A stretch of DNA of 64,000 nucleotides from Bacteroidia bacterium (GCA_033391075.1 JAWPMV010000001.1:1302001-1366000), one strand, 5' to 3'; counted from the stretch's first letter, positions 45,422-55,458 are shown. The notes: generated by a model from the letters alone, not told the origin. A program made the numbers and translations.

Positions 45422-47524
45422 ATGAAGTTTAAATTTCTTGGTTTTAGTTCCATCTTAGCGGCACTATTAGTTTTTAGTTCTTACACTATTTATGAAGGTG
45501 GCGAGGAAAAATCGAAAGCTCTCTTAAAAACTATCAAGCGAAGCATGAGTCGCTTCCATTATCAACCTCAGGATATCAATGATGAGTTCTCCGAAAAGGT
45601 ATTTAATCACTACCTGGAGTCGCTTGATCCTTCCAAAAGATTCCTGATGGCTTCCGATGTAGAACAGTTGAGACAGTTTACATATAAAGTCGATGACGAA
45701 CTGGAATCAGAAACTTTCCAGTTGTTTGATCTTTCTGTTTCTCTATTTGAAAAGAGAAGAGAAGAGACCAAAGCATTCTATCAAGAAATACTGGAAGAAC
45801 CTTTCGACTTTAATATAGAAGAAAGTCTGGAAGGAGATCCGGAAAAGATGCCTTATGCTTCTTCGGGTGAAGAACTGAAAGAGCGCTGGCGCAAATCCCT
45901 TAAACTCCAAACCCTTTCCCGCCTGGTTACCGATATGAATAAGCAGGAAAAAAAGAAGCAAAAGGATAGTGGAGAAGAAGCCATGGAGATTAAACCCATG
46001 GAACTTTTGGAAGAAAATGCTCGTGCAAGAGTTTTGAAATCTCACAATGAGTGGTTCAAACGCATGGAGCAGGAAACCCTCAAAGATAAAAGAGCTGATT
46101 ATATCAATGCGATCACGACTACCTATGATCCGCATACAGAATACCTTCCTCCCAAAGACAAGCAAGCCTTTGATATCCGTATTTCAGGTAAACTGGAAGG
46201 AATCGGAGCCCAGCTGAATGAAGAGGATGGGATGATAAAAGTTGTACGCATTGTACATGGTAGTCCTTCTTTCCTTCAGGGAGATTTGGAAGTAAATGAC
46301 AAAATCCTAAAAGTTGGACAGGGAGAAGAAGAACCGATTGATGTAGTAAGCATGAATCTGGATGATGCCATCCAATTGATTCGTGGGAAAAAAGGAACAG
46401 AAGTTCGCCTGACCGTACAAAAGCTGGACGGAAATGTGATTACTATTCCTTTGATCAGAGACGTGATCATCATCGATGAGACCTACGCAAAATCAGCCAT
46501 CCTTAAAGCAGATAACAATAAAAAGAGTGTAGGATACATTCATCTTCCCAAATTCTATTTCGATCTGAATGACCGCTATGGTCGTCGCGCTGCTACGGAT
46601 GTTTCAGCCGAGATCGCAAAACTAAAAGAGCAAAAGGTAGATGGAATCATCCTCGATCTGAGAAATAATGGAGGTGGTTCTTTGGCTGATGTAGTCGAAA
46701 TGGCTGGACTCTTTATCGAAGAAGGGCCTATCGTTCAGGTAAAATCTCGTGAAGGTAAGCCTTACATCCTGAGAGACCGCGACCCACAGGTACAATACGA
46801 AGGTAAATTGGTGGTTTTGGTAAATGAATTCAGTGCTTCAGCATCTGAAATCATGGCCGCTGCCATCCAGGACTATAAAAGAGGAATCGTTGTTGGAACC
46901 ACCACTTATGGTAAAGGTACCGTTCAAAGATTTGTTGATTTGGATGACCTGATCAGAGGTTCGTATGAAATCAAACCTTTAGGTGATCTGAAAATGACAA
47001 CTCAGAAATTTTACCGCATCAATGGTGGTGCTACCCAATTGAGAGGAGTTGTACCAGATATTCAGCTTCCGGATGAGTATAGCTTGCTGGATATTGGTGA
47101 AAGAGAAAATGAGCACTCTATGGCCTGGGATGAAATAGAAGCAGTTCCTTTTGCAATAGAAAGAAATGCTTTCGGCAATCTATCTCAGATCAAAAGCAAA
47201 AGCGAAGGAAGGATAGCTTCAAATCCTACTTTCCAATTGATTCAACAAAATGCAGAGCGCCTCAAGCGTCGCCAGGAATCTGAAGACTATCCCTTGAGCC
47301 TTGAAGCTTATCGTGCACAGCGCAAAAGACTCAATGAAGAATCAGAGAAATACAAAGATATTTCCAAAGATATCGATGGTTTCGATGTATCTCTTCTCCA
47401 GATTGATCTGGATGCTGCCTCAGAAGACGAAGGCCGTCTTGCCCGTATGGAAAAATGGCAAAAAGACCTGGGCAAAGATCCTTATGTATATGAAGCTGTT
47501 CAGATCATCAAAAGCATGAAATGA
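45422..47524 (+). CDS. prc: tail-specific (carboxy-terminal processing) protease, S41 family
   Basis: The 700-residue periplasmic protease starts at ATG 45422 (MKFKFLGFSSILAALLVFSS is the signal/anchor); a TTG eight codons upstream is in frame but less likely. It has the long N-terminal domain typical of Prc/Tsp (YDPHTEYLPPKDKQAFDI), a PDZ domain (GIGAQLNEEDGMIKVVRIV to IRGKKGTEVRLTVQ), and the S41 catalytic core. In the core the SASASE motif (about residues 471-476) holds the Ser and TTTYGKGTVQ the Lys (about 498), a Ser-Lys dyad. A C-terminal helical region follows, as in Prc. It cleaves the C-terminal ends of misfolded or tagged envelope proteins and can trim peptidoglycan hydrolases. A strong terminator ends the unit. 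Confidence 0.94.
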   Translation: MKFKFLGFSSILAALLVFSSYTIYEGGEEKSKALLKTIKRSMSRFHYQPQDINDEFSEKVFNHYLESLDPSKRFLMASDVEQLRQFTYKVDDELESETFQLFDLSVSLFEKRREETKAFYQEILEEPFDFNIEESLEGDPEKMPYASSGEELKERWRKSLKLQTLSRLVTDMNKQEKKKQKDSGEEAMEIKPMELLEENARARVLKSHNEWFKRMEQETLKDKRADYINAITTTYDPHTEYLPPKDKQAFDIRISGKLEGIGAQLNEEDGMIKVVRIVHGSPSFLQGDLEVNDKILKVGQGEEEPIDVVSMNLDDAIQLIRGKKGTEVRLTVQKLDGNVITIPLIRDVIIIDETYAKSAILKADNNKKSVGYIHLPKFYFDLNDRYGRRAATDVSAEIAKLKEQKVDGIILDLRNNGGGSLADVVEMAGLFIEEGPIVQVKSREGKPYILRDRDPQVQYEGKLVVLVNEFSASASEIMAAAIQDYKRGIVVGTTTYGKGTVQRFVDLDDLIRGSYEIKPLGDLKMTTQKFYRINGGATQLRGVVPDIQLPDEYSLLDIGERENEHSMAWDEIEAVPFAIERNAFGNLSQIKSKSEGRIASNPTFQLIQQNAERLKRRQESEDYPLSLEAYRAQRKRLNEESEKYKDISKDIDGFDVSLLQIDLDAASEDEGRLARMEKWQKDLGKDPYVYEAVQIIKSMK

Positions 47525-47543
47525 TCAGTTAATTAGATAAAAG

Positions 47544-47576
47544 AAAAGAGCTGGCTTTAATGAGCCAGCTCTTTTT
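47544..47576 (+). terminator. rho-independent terminator of prc
   Basis: AAAGAGCTGGCT (47545-47556) pairs with AGCCAGCTCTTT (47563-47574), a 12-bp stem with a 6-base loop and a T-run. It ends 38 bp before the next gene's ATG. Confidence 0.92.
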
Positions 47577-47614
47577 GCTATATTTTGGTATCAATCAATA
47601 CAGCTGTTAACCCA

Positions 47615-49918
47615 ATGCAACGCCTGCTACTTATATTCATACTAGCTTTTCTGTCTCAATCCTGTATGCTTCAGGGGACACCAAAAACCGGGGACCAAAA
47701 GCCGGGCAAGGCAGATATGTACGAAAGCTTCAACAAGCATCGAAGTTTACTGATCGTATATGGAAGCGGAGCAGAAAAGGAAACGGAAAAGTATCGTCAA
47801 TTAGCCAACTCTCTAAAAGAAAGGATGGGAGGTGGTAGGAGGCCCCTTGAGATAATGATCCAATCCGATCAGGAATATGCCATGGAACAATGGAAAGAAA
47901 TTCCTGGTTTTCTCATAGGAACTCCTGCATCAAATAGTCTCCTGGCAAGACTAAATCCCTTCTTGCCTTTTCAGCAAAGTGATAGCAGTTTCTATATTAA
48001 CGGGCAAAACTTTGAAGAAAAGGAGCAAGCCTACCAACTTAGTTTTTTCCCAAATCCAGATAGTCAATGGACACCTATAACGGTTGTTTCCGGGAATTCT
48101 GAGCAAGCTGTATTGAATTTGCTGGATCGATTGACTTCAGGCCGAAGATTTAGAATTTGGGGCTCTTTACCTTATCAGGTTTATGAGGACGGAAAGCGAA
48201 TTGCGATGGGGGATTTTGATGAAGATTGGAAAGTGGATACAGAACTGAGTTGGTATTTTGACCCTCAGCCTCACCCACGATTTGAATCCGCAGGTATCGA
48301 GATTTATGAACATTCAACAGGTCTTGAGCAAGAAGAGTTAGAGAGGATAGGAAAGAAGGTTCTGGACGAAATAGAAATAGTTAAGAGCTTTTGGGATACA
48401 GAGAAGGAGTTAGATAAAATCTCCCTCAATCTGTATGGAAGCCCTGAAATCATGGGAATGATGAAGGGAGAAATGAAAGCCTGTTATCAGGATTTGGATA
48501 AAAATGATGTTCACATTCTCGCCCATGAATATTTTCCCGGCTTAAGCAAAGAGTCTCAGTATCTTTGGATTCTGAGGGAAATTACTGGAGGGGAAGCCAA
48601 TCCCGTTCTGCAAAGGGGCCTGGCTGTATATTTCTCTGAAGACTGGCAACGGAAAGGACATCGTTATTGGACTGCCAAACTCTTCCGTTCCGGCGACTGG
48701 CAGAATATCGATGAGCTTTTGGCGAACCATAGCAATGAATATGCATCCCTCATTACGCAGGGAGCACTTTCTGCCACCTTGGTTGAATTTCTTCTGGAAG
48801 AATGGGGCAAAGAGATTTTTCTGGAAAATTACACCAGTTGGAGCCCGGCAAAAAAGGAATTAAAAAACCTGAATAAAAAATGGATCAACTACCTCAGCGA
48901 TCTTTCCAATAGCATCACCGATGAGCAAAGGGAAATAGAACTTCCGCCTTATCTGAAAGGGATGACTTTTGCCCATGAAGGCTATGCTGTTTACAACGGC
49001 TATGGATCAACTTTGGCAAGAAAATCTCTGGAAGAAATCAAAGCCCATAATGTGAATACCATTTCCATTGTACCATATTCAGGATTAAGAGAAACCAATA
49101 AACCCAATCCTGTTCGATTCAGCAGGGGATCAGGAGGAGAAAATGATATCTCAGTCGTTTATGCCAGTCGGGCCGCACAGAATTTGGGCATCAAGACCAT
49201 GATGAAGCCTCAAATCTGGTTTGGGAGATCTTGGCCGGGGGATCTGGAAATGCAAAATCAGGAGGACTGGGATCAGTTCTTTAGTTACTATCGGACCTGG
49301 ATTCTGCATTATGCACTTCTGGCAGAGATACATGAATTCGATCTGCTTTGTATTGGGGTCGAATTTGTCAAAGCTAGCACACAGCAACCCAAAGCCTGGG
49401 CACAATTGGCTAGAGATTTGAAAAAGATTTTCTCCGGAAAAATCACCTATGCCGCAAACTGGGGGGAAGAGATTGAAAAACTATCTCCAGAGCTATCAGC
49501 TGAACTCGATTTCCTGGGAGTCGATTGTTACTATCCCCTAAGCGATAAGACCTGGGCCAGTGATGAAGACCTGAAAGAAGGGTTTAAGAAAACCATGAAA
49601 AAGCTGTCAAAAATCAGCAAGAAACATGGCAAACCCCTCGTATTTACAGAAGTCGGTTTCCGAAGTATTCCCGAGGCATGGAAAGAACCTCATGCTGAAG
49701 CCAAAGATGATAAGGCCCTGGAAGAAGACCAGGCCCGATGTTATCAGGTAGTTCTTGAAGCCATGCGGGACGAGGATTGGCAGAGAGGCATGATCTGGTG
49801 GAAATGGCCCTCCTATATGAATTATGGCAATCGCTCGCCACAAAGCTTCTCTCCGGCCGGCAAAATGGCGGCTCAGGTGCTGAAAGAGTATTATGGGAAG
49901 AATGAGATTTGGGAGTAG
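47615..49918 (+). CDS. lipoprotein with C-terminal GH113-like glycoside hydrolase domain
   Basis: This 767-residue lipoprotein starts at ATG 47615 (MQRLLLIFILAFLSQSC, lipobox Cys17; a TTG ten codons earlier is rejected). The C-terminal ~310 residues look like the GH113 TIM barrel: MTFAHEGYAVYNGYGST, LLCIGVEFVKAS with a Glu near 583, and VFTEVGFRS with a Glu near 679, matching the acid/base and nucleophile places of that mannanase-type family. The N-terminal ~450 residues hold a region with AHEYFPG and RGLAVYFSEDWQ. This resembles a gluzincin (peptidase MA-like) fold, but the second zinc His of HExxH is missing, so it is probably not a protease. The protein would sit on the outer membrane and act on a beta-mannan-like or other glycan. 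Substrate not proven. Confidence 0.8.
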   Translation: MQRLLLIFILAFLSQSCMLQGTPKTGDQKPGKADMYESFNKHRSLLIVYGSGAEKETEKYRQLANSLKERMGGGRRPLEIMIQSDQEYAMEQWKEIPGFLIGTPASNSLLARLNPFLPFQQSDSSFYINGQNFEEKEQAYQLSFFPNPDSQWTPITVVSGNSEQAVLNLLDRLTSGRRFRIWGSLPYQVYEDGKRIAMGDFDEDWKVDTELSWYFDPQPHPRFESAGIEIYEHSTGLEQEELERIGKKVLDEIEIVKSFWDTEKELDKISLNLYGSPEIMGMMKGEMKACYQDLDKNDVHILAHEYFPGLSKESQYLWILREITGGEANPVLQRGLAVYFSEDWQRKGHRYWTAKLFRSGDWQNIDELLANHSNEYASLITQGALSATLVEFLLEEWGKEIFLENYTSWSPAKKELKNLNKKWINYLSDLSNSITDEQREIELPPYLKGMTFAHEGYAVYNGYGSTLARKSLEEIKAHNVNTISIVPYSGLRETNKPNPVRFSRGSGGENDISVVYASRAAQNLGIKTMMKPQIWFGRSWPGDLEMQNQEDWDQFFSYYRTWILHYALLAEIHEFDLLCIGVEFVKASTQQPKAWAQLARDLKKIFSGKITYAANWGEEIEKLSPELSAELDFLGVDCYYPLSDKTWASDEDLKEGFKKTMKKLSKISKKHGKPLVFTEVGFRSIPEAWKEPHAEAKDDKALEEDQARCYQVVLEAMRDEDWQRGMIWWKWPSYMNYGNRSPQSFSPAGKMAAQVLKEYYGKNEIWE

Positions 49919-50000
49919 GGAAGTGCGCAGGTGCTTTGTTGTTCATGTGTTTTCGTTTTTTTCCCCAGAACACCAGAACACCAGAACACATGTTCAGCCC
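49918..50000. repeat. GAACAC-rich intergenic palindrome, copy 2
   Basis: The gap after the GH113-like gene carries CAGAACACCAGAACACCAG on the right and the facing TTGTTGTTCATGTGTTTTC on the left. The right arm ends by about 49990, just before the MazG-like stop at 49994. It resembles the copies near 42.8 kb and 51.2 kb. Confidence 0.65.
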
Positions 50001-50317
50001 CACTCCCTCCCTGCATTTAGCTCTTCTTTATCCCGATAGGCCTGCTCCAGGTCTATCTCAAAGCGATTGGCTAGTTCCAGCAGATAGCTCAGTACATCCG
50101 CCATTTCCCCTTCTATTCCATCCTTCTTATGGGATTTTCCCTCTTCCAAAAAGAGTTTTTTTCGTTTTCGGATGGCTTTCGCTAATTCTCCGATCTCTTC
50201 TGTGAAGAGAAGAAAGGTTTCCAGATCATTGCTGCTGTCCCATCCGCGTTCTTTACAAATTTCTGCCTGATACGCTTGCAATTGTGGGAGACTGGGAGAT
50301 GTCGGAATTTGTGCCAT
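49994..50317 (-). CDS. MazG-like nucleotide pyrophosphohydrolase
   Basis: A 107-residue all-alpha NTP pyrophosphohydrolase. It starts at ATG 50317 (MAQIPTSPSLPQLQAYQ); the frame is open 49 codons further upstream, but that part is basic, unlike the family, and would run into the TerC gene. The metal-binding motif is the paired EExxE of FTEEIGELAKAIRKRKK, followed about 30 residues later by ExxD in EGEMADVLSYLLELANRF. Such small MazG proteins hydrolyse canonical or damaged (d)NTPs to NMP and pyrophosphate in the cytoplasm. The substrate is unknown; house-cleaning of aberrant nucleotides is the usual role. It is divergent from the TerC gene by 70 bp. Confidence 0.88.
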   Translation of the reverse strand: MAQIPTSPSLPQLQAYQAEICKERGWDSSNDLETFLLFTEEIGELAKAIRKRKKLFLEEGKSHKKDGIEGEMADVLSYLLELANRFEIDLEQAYRDKEELNAGREWG

Positions 50318-50387
50318 AGGATTTCCTTTGGGAGTCTTGAAGGGAAATCGAAAATATTTACTTTTTTTGTGGAAATAAAAGAAACAA

Positions 50388-51173
50388 ATGGAAACATCTA
50401 TTTTTGGAGACCTGATGACCCTGGCAATGCTACTGCTGCTGCAAATGGTTTTGGGTTTCGACAATCTACTCTACATTTCACTCGAGTCTAAAAATGCACC
50501 ACCTGAAAAACAGGCTTATGTTCGCAAAGTGGGAATCGGACTGGCAATTGTTCTGCGAATTGTTCTCCTGTTTATCCTGCTATCTGTTATTCAGTATTTC
50601 CAGGATCCCATCCTCGAATTTCATGATGGCTGGTTTGAAGGGAGCTTCAATATTCACAGCCTGATTGTTTTGCTGGGAGGAGGTTTCATCATTTATACAG
50701 CGATGAAAGAAATCTGGCATATGATCTCATTGGAGGATCATGCCGAACATGCGGCAAAGAAAAGCAAATCTGTGGGCCAGGTGATCTTTATGATCATTGT
50801 TATGAACCTGGTTTTTTCCTTTGATTCTATCCTGAGTGCCATGGCGCTTACTGATGTATTTTGGGTAATGGCCACAGCAATTGTTTTGGGTGGACTTATG
50901 ATGATCTGGTTAGCGGATAGAATCTCTTCCTTTCTCCAAAAGAACAAAATGTACGAGGTATTGGGCCTCTTTATTCTCTTCCTCGTAGGCATTATGCTTA
51001 CCTCTGAAGGCGGTCACCTGGCTCATATCAAAATCTTTGGAAACGAGATTACAGCTATGAGTAAGACAACTTTCTATTTCGTTCTGGTCATTCTGGTTAT
51101 TACAGATGTGGTGCAGGGCCGATATCAAAGAAAACTTACCGCCCAACAGGCAGCAAAAAAGCCTTTGAGCTAA
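50388..51173 (+). CDS. TerC-family integral membrane protein
   Basis: The 261-residue protein has about seven hydrophobic helices and TerC family marks: LGFDNLLYISLES in the first helix pair and NLVFSFDSILSAMAL in a later one, with the conserved Asp in both, plus FILFLVGIMLTSEGGH. TerC proteins are proposed to export metals, notably manganese, and to support metalation of exoproteins. They were first linked to tellurite resistance, but most genomic copies are not in tellurite clusters. It is a single gene in the inner membrane; the 3' gap holds a GAACAC-type repeat. No ter-operon partners are nearby, so a general metal-homeostasis role is the best guess. Confidence 0.88.
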   Translation: METSIFGDLMTLAMLLLLQMVLGFDNLLYISLESKNAPPEKQAYVRKVGIGLAIVLRIVLLFILLSVIQYFQDPILEFHDGWFEGSFNIHSLIVLLGGGFIIYTAMKEIWHMISLEDHAEHAAKKSKSVGQVIFMIIVMNLVFSFDSILSAMALTDVFWVMATAIVLGGLMMIWLADRISSFLQKNKMYEVLGLFILFLVGIMLTSEGGHLAHIKIFGNEITAMSKTTFYFVLVILVITDVVQGRYQRKLTAQQAAKKPLS

Positions 51174-51177
51174 AATA

Positions 51178-51265
51178 GAGTGTTCAAGTGTTCTCGTGTT
51201 CTTGTATTCATGTTTCGGGCTAAATCATCCGGAACCCCAGAATACGAGAACAACAGAACACACTA
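51178..51265. repeat. GAACAC-rich intergenic palindrome, copy 3
   Basis: The left arm TGTTCAAGTGTTCTCGTGTT and the right arm ACGAGAACAACAGAACACAC are imperfect reverse complements around an unpaired centre. They fill the convergent gap between the TerC gene and the LysR gene, where they could act as a bidirectional terminator. Related to the copies near 42.8 and 49.9 kb. Confidence 0.65.
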
Positions 51266-51281
51266 AGACCTGCCCAACTAT

Positions 51282-52160
51282 TTACAACATCCCCAAAAAA
51301 CTCCTCAATACGGGATTGGGATTGTCCTTTTTCCAAATCACAGACAACTCAGCTTTCTGAGGGATATCGGGTATGCGCAAAAACTTCACCTTGAAGTCAA
51401 AACCGTGTTGAAGAGAAGTCGGGACAATGGCTATTCCCATTTTGCTTTCGACCAATTTGAAGATGGTATTGGCGTGGATGGATTTATGTGTGCTTTTAGG
51501 TGTAAAGCCCTGGTCTTCACAGATACTCAGGATTTTCTTGTAGTAATAATTGCTGTAATCGGTAGAAAAGAAAATGAAATTCTCGGATTGCAGCTGTTTC
51601 ATATTGTGGAAGCCAGTCTCTTCCAGAGGATGAGTCTCCGGTAATACGACTGAAAAACTATCGACAAAGATCAACTTCTTTTCCAACTCTTCCGGGACCT
51701 TATCAATGCGGACAAATCCAATGTCCAGTTTTTCCCGCAGCACTTGCTCCAATTGAATATGTACAGACAATTCCTCCAGGACGCTACCTATTTTAGGGAA
51801 GGTATTATTTAGTTTTAGCAATAAGTCAGGGATTACATTCTGCATAGCCGAACCTACAAAGCCGATGCGCAATTCCCCTTCTTCTCCTATTTCGATACGC
51901 TTTAGCTGGGCCTCTATGCTCTCAAGTCTGTCAAAGATCAAATTAGCTTCCTGCTGGAAATACCGCCCCGCCGCAGTCAACTTAACCTTGCGTTGATTTC
52001 GTTCAAAAAGTTGTACCCCCAGGACTTCCTCCAATTGCCGTACCTGGCGACTTAATCCCGGCTGAGAAATGAAGAGACGCTCTGCTGCCTTTCTAAAATG
52101 TAATTCTTCTGCTACCGTCAAAAAGTACCTGAGATGTCTCAATTCATATTGATAACCCAT
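51282..52160 (-). CDS. LysR-type regulator divergent from hut genes
   Basis: A 292-residue LysR-family transcription factor. The N-terminal winged HTH (about residues 5-65) shows LRHLRYFLTVAEELHFRKAA, ERLFISQPGLSRQVRQLEEV and LFERNQRKVKLTAAG. The C-terminal effector domain begins near GELRIGFVGSAM and ends with the DNPNPVLRSFL signature of the CatR/BenM subgroup. The gene is divergent from hutH by 91 bp, the classic layout for a regulator controlling the neighbouring operon and itself. The likely co-inducer is urocanate or histidine, although most known hut regulators are HutC (GntR) or HutR-type, so a LysR control would be a variation. A palindrome in the gap may be its site. Confidence 0.9.
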   Translation of the reverse strand: MGYQYELRHLRYFLTVAEELHFRKAAERLFISQPGLSRQVRQLEEVLGVQLFERNQRKVKLTAAGRYFQQEANLIFDRLESIEAQLKRIEIGEEGELRIGFVGSAMQNVIPDLLLKLNNTFPKIGSVLEELSVHIQLEQVLREKLDIGFVRIDKVPEELEKKLIFVDSFSVVLPETHPLEETGFHNMKQLQSENFIFFSTDYSNYYYKKILSICEDQGFTPKSTHKSIHANTIFKLVESKMGIAIVPTSLQHGFDFKVKFLRIPDIPQKAELSVIWKKDNPNPVLRSFLGML

Positions 52161-52194
52161 GGTTATTAGTTGTTGACTTAAATGGTCTTGGTAA

Positions 52195-52207
52195 GTATCA
52201 ATGATAC
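52195..52207. promoter_or_regulatory. candidate LysR operator between regulator and hutH
   Basis: GTATC-AAT-GATAC is a perfect inverted repeat of 5-bp arms (52195-52199 with 52203-52207). It lies 35 bp ahead of the LysR start and 44 bp ahead of the hutH start. LysR proteins bind T-N11-A-type dyads of this size. It is the only clear dyad in the gap. Confidence 0.5.
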
Positions 52208-52251
52208 GAATAATTTTATAAAATCGATCACCCGTTTATCTCAGATTCTAA

Positions 52252-53808
52252 ATGGAAAAGAATGCTTTTCATTATGGTGAAGACCATTTAACTGTTGAAC
52301 TTGGCCTGAGCCTCTTGAATGGACGTATCCGGGGACAGCTTTCTGAGCCTGTCCGGACCTCTATTCAGAATTGTAGTAAAATCGTGCATGATATCGCTGA
52401 AGGGGAAGACGCTGTCTATGGCATCAATACCGGTTTCGGCCCGCTTTGTACGGTTGCGGTTTCCTCAGAAGAAACCAGAGCGCTACAGGAAAAATTACTC
52501 AAAAGCCATGCAGTTGGGGTAGGAACGCCCATTTCTCCCGATATCTCCCGACTCATGCTGATTCTTAAAGTTCATGCATTGGCTAAAGGGCATTCAGGAA
52601 TTCGGATGGAAACCATGAAGCGAATTCTGTGGATGATTGATGAAGAAATTTCTCCCTGGGTTCCAAGTCAGGGTTCAGTGGGAGCCTCAGGTGATTTGGC
52701 ACCTTTGGCCCATCTGTTTTTGCCTTTGATTGGTTTGGGAAAGCTTTGGTGGAAAGGAGAGCTCTATAAGAGTTCGGACCTCTTGCAAAAATTTAAGCTA
52801 GAGAAAATCGAACTGGGTCCAAAGGAAGGCCTGGCCTTGATAAATGGAACTCAATTTATAGCTGCGCATGCAGTCATGGTGCATGAGAAATTCAGGAGCT
52901 GTTTGGAACATGCTGATCTCATTGGTGCCATGATGCTGGAAGGATTGCAGGGCTCTGGGAAACCTTTTTCTCCGGAGCTTCACGAACTTAGGCCCTATAA
53001 GGGAAGCCTCCATGTCGCTCAGAGAATTTCATTTTATCTCCAGGGCTCTGAAATTCTGGATTCGCATGCTGATTGTGATAGGGTCCAGGACCCTTATTCT
53101 CTTCGTTGCATGCCACAGGTTCACGGAGCCTCTCGCAATGCTTATATACACCTCAATGAGATGCTGGAGGTCGAAATGAATTCTGTAACAGACAATCCCC
53201 TCATCTTTGAGGATGGGCACAGCATCAGTGGAGGGAATTTCCACGGACAACCTTTGGCTTTGCCCTTGGACTATGCATGCCTCGCAGCAGCTGAACTAGG
53301 CAATATTTCCGACAGAAGAAGCTATCTTTCTTTGACAGGTGTATATCCTCCTGTTCCCAAACTATTGATGAAGAATACCGGCTCCAATTCCGGTTTTATG
53401 ATTCACCAATATACTTCTGCTGCTTTGGTGAGCGAAAATAAATCTCTTTGCTTTCCAGCCAGTGCAGATAGTGTACCCACCTCTTTGGGACAGGAAGATC
53501 ATGTCAGTATGGGATCGATCAGTGGACGTAAGACTTTGCAAGTCCTCGAAAATGTAGAGAAAATACTAGCTATAGAATTGCTCCTGGCAGCACAAGCAGT
53601 CGATTACCAGAGACCCAGAAAGTCCAGTCCGGTGCTAGAAGAGGTTCATTCTTTTGTGCGAGGCAAAATTGACCATAGCGAAGAAGATAAAGTCTATACA
53701 GGTGATATCGAAGCAGCTATACAACTCATCAAAGATCAATCTTTAATCAAAATATCCCATGAATATATCCACAGATCAGAAACGGATGACTTATTCCGAA
53801 TTCATTGA
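52252..53808 (+). CDS. hutH: histidine ammonia-lyase
   Basis: HutH removes ammonia from L-histidine to give urocanate, the first step of histidine degradation. The 518-residue protein has the family hallmarks: [10 protein letters not shown] with the active-site Tyr at 56, and [15 protein letters not shown], in which Ala145-Ser146-Gly147 cyclise to the MIO electrophile. [10 protein letters not shown] and the QEDHVSMG segment near the C-terminal core are also present. The length is typical (about 500-520). It heads the operon hutH-hutU-hutI-hutG-hutF; its 3' end overlaps hutU in another frame, suggesting translational coupling. It is divergent from the LysR gene. Confidence 0.96.
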   Translation: MEKNAFHYGEDHLTVELGLSLLNGRIRGQLSEPVRTSIQNCSKIVHDIAEGEDAVYGINTGFGPLCTVAVSSEETRALQEKLLKSHAVGVGTPISPDISRLMLILKVHALAKGHSGIRMETMKRILWMIDEEISPWVPSQGSVGASGDLAPLAHLFLPLIGLGKLWWKGELYKSSDLLQKFKLEKIELGPKEGLALINGTQFIAAHAVMVHEKFRSCLEHADLIGAMMLEGLQGSGKPFSPELHELRPYKGSLHVAQRISFYLQGSEILDSHADCDRVQDPYSLRCMPQVHGASRNAYIHLNEMLEVEMNSVTDNPLIFEDGHSISGGNFHGQPLALPLDYACLAAAELGNISDRRSYLSLTGVYPPVPKLLMKNTGSNSGFMIHQYTSAALVSENKSLCFPASADSVPTSLGQEDHVSMGSISGRKTLQVLENVEKILAIELLLAAQAVDYQRPRKSSPVLEEVHSFVRGKIDHSEEDKVYTGDIEAAIQLIKDQSLIKISHEYIHRSETDDLFRIH

Positions 53809-55456
53809 TACCTACGCCAATCACCCCAATTATAAATCACCACAAGGCCCTCAACTTCATGCCAAATCCTGGCAGACAGAAGCAGCCTTACGCATGTTCC
53901 TGAATAACCTGGACCATGAAGTAGCCGAGGACCCGAGTAAGTTGGTGGTTTATGGAGGAACCGGGCAAGCAGCCAGGAATCCTGAGGCCGCTCTTCAGAT
54001 TATCAAATGCTTGCTAGAGCTGGACAATGATCACAGTTTGCTGGTACAATCTGGTAAGCCCGTGGGTATCGTAAGGACACATCCGGAAGCTCCCCGAGTA
54101 TTGATTGCTAATAGTAATCTGGTTCCGGCCTGGGCAAACTGGGAGCATTTCGAAGACCTCAAGGAAAAGGGCCTGATGATGTACGGACAGATGACTGCGG
54201 GAAGCTGGATTTATATCGGTACGCAGGGGATCCTTCAGGGAACCTATGAAACCTTCGTTGCCTGTGGACAAAAGCATTTCAATGGAGACCTCAGGCATCG
54301 TTTGTTAGTGACGGGAGGACTAGGAGGAATGGGGGGCGCTCAACCTTTGGCTGCAACCCTGGCTGGTGCGACATTCCTGGGAGTAGATGTCGATCCAGAA
54401 CGCATCCAGAAACGCATAGATACGCGCTATATCGATAAAATGACCCATGACTATGAAGAAGCTGTAAAATGGGTGCTGGAAGCGAAAGAAAAAGGAGAAA
54501 ACCTGTCTGTAGGTTTGGTAGGAGATATTGGAGATGTCTTGGAAAAATTGATCGCTGACGGGATTACTCCCGATATTCTCACGGATCAAACCTCCGCCCA
54601 TGATCCCTTGCATGGATATGTGCCTCATGGAATGAGCCTGAAAGAGGCAGAACGCCTGAGATCAGATGATCCGGAAACCTATCAGGAAAAAAGCCTCAAG
54701 AGCATGGCGCGTCATGTGAGTTTCATGTTGGAGATGAAGAAAAGAGGCAGCATTGTTTTCGATTATGGTAACAATCTACGCGAATTTGCTGTTCAGGGTG
54801 GAGAGAAAAATGCATTTGATTTCAAGGGCTTTGTCCCGGAGTATATTCGACCCTTATTTTGCGAAGGAAAAGGCCCTTTCCGATGGGCAGCCTTATCGGG
54901 GGATCCCGAAGATATTCGTGTTACGGATGATGCCTTGATCGCCGCTTTTCCCGAAAACCACCACATGATTAACTGGCTCAAGGAAGCTCGCGAAAAAGTA
55001 GCTTTTCAGGGTTTGCCTTGTCGGATTTGCTGGTTAGGGATGGGAGAAAGAGAAAAAGCTGGTTTGATCTTCAATGAACTTGTAAGAACGGGCAAAGTGA
55101 AAGCTCCGATTGTGATTGGTCGAGATCATTTGGATTGTGGTTCTGTTGCTTCTCCTAATCGGGAGACAGAAGCCATGAAAGATGGAAGTGATGCCGTATC
55201 AGACTGGCCTTTACTCAACCTCATGTCCAATGCATCGGGAGGAGCCACCTGGATTTCCTTTCACCATGGAGGAGGAGTTGGAATGGGATTCTCCCAGCAT
55301 GCAGGTATGGTGATATTGGCTGATGGAACGGAAAGGGCTGAAAAATGTATCAAACGTGTCCTCCACAATGACCCAGCTCTGGGAATCTTTCGACATGCCG
55401 ACGCTGGCTACGAAATCGCTCAGAATACCTCCGATCAATTTGATTTAGGCATTTAA
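53759..55456 (+). CDS. hutU: urocanate hydratase
   Basis: HutU uses tightly bound NAD+ as an electrophile to hydrate urocanate to imidazolonepropionate. The 565-residue protein shows the family features: [35 protein letters not shown], the NAD-binding loop [15 protein letters not shown], and [11 protein letters not shown] with the conserved Cys near 424. The start at ATG 53759 overlaps hutH by 50 bp; a second ATG (53786, MTYSEF) would reduce the overlap to 23 bp and cannot be ruled out. The length is typical of the ~560-residue class. It is cytoplasmic. hutI follows after 2 bp. Confidence 0.96.
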   Translation: MNISTDQKRMTYSEFIDTYANHPNYKSPQGPQLHAKSWQTEAALRMFLNNLDHEVAEDPSKLVVYGGTGQAARNPEAALQIIKCLLELDNDHSLLVQSGKPVGIVRTHPEAPRVLIANSNLVPAWANWEHFEDLKEKGLMMYGQMTAGSWIYIGTQGILQGTYETFVACGQKHFNGDLRHRLLVTGGLGGMGGAQPLAATLAGATFLGVDVDPERIQKRIDTRYIDKMTHDYEEAVKWVLEAKEKGENLSVGLVGDIGDVLEKLIADGITPDILTDQTSAHDPLHGYVPHGMSLKEAERLRSDDPETYQEKSLKSMARHVSFMLEMKKRGSIVFDYGNNLREFAVQGGEKNAFDFKGFVPEYIRPLFCEGKGPFRWAALSGDPEDIRVTDDALIAAFPENHHMINWLKEAREKVAFQGLPCRICWLGMGEREKAGLIFNELVRTGKVKAPIVIGRDHLDCGSVASPNRETEAMKDGSDAVSDWPLLNLMSNASGGATWISFHHGGGVGMGFSQHAGMVILADGTERAEKCIKRVLHNDPALGIFRHADAGYEIAQNTSDQFDLGI

Positions 55457-55458
55457 TT

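Noticed and set aside
50318-50464. Extension of the MazG-like gene to 50464
   Set aside because: The extra 49 residues are basic and unrelated to the family, and would overlap the start of the divergent TerC gene.
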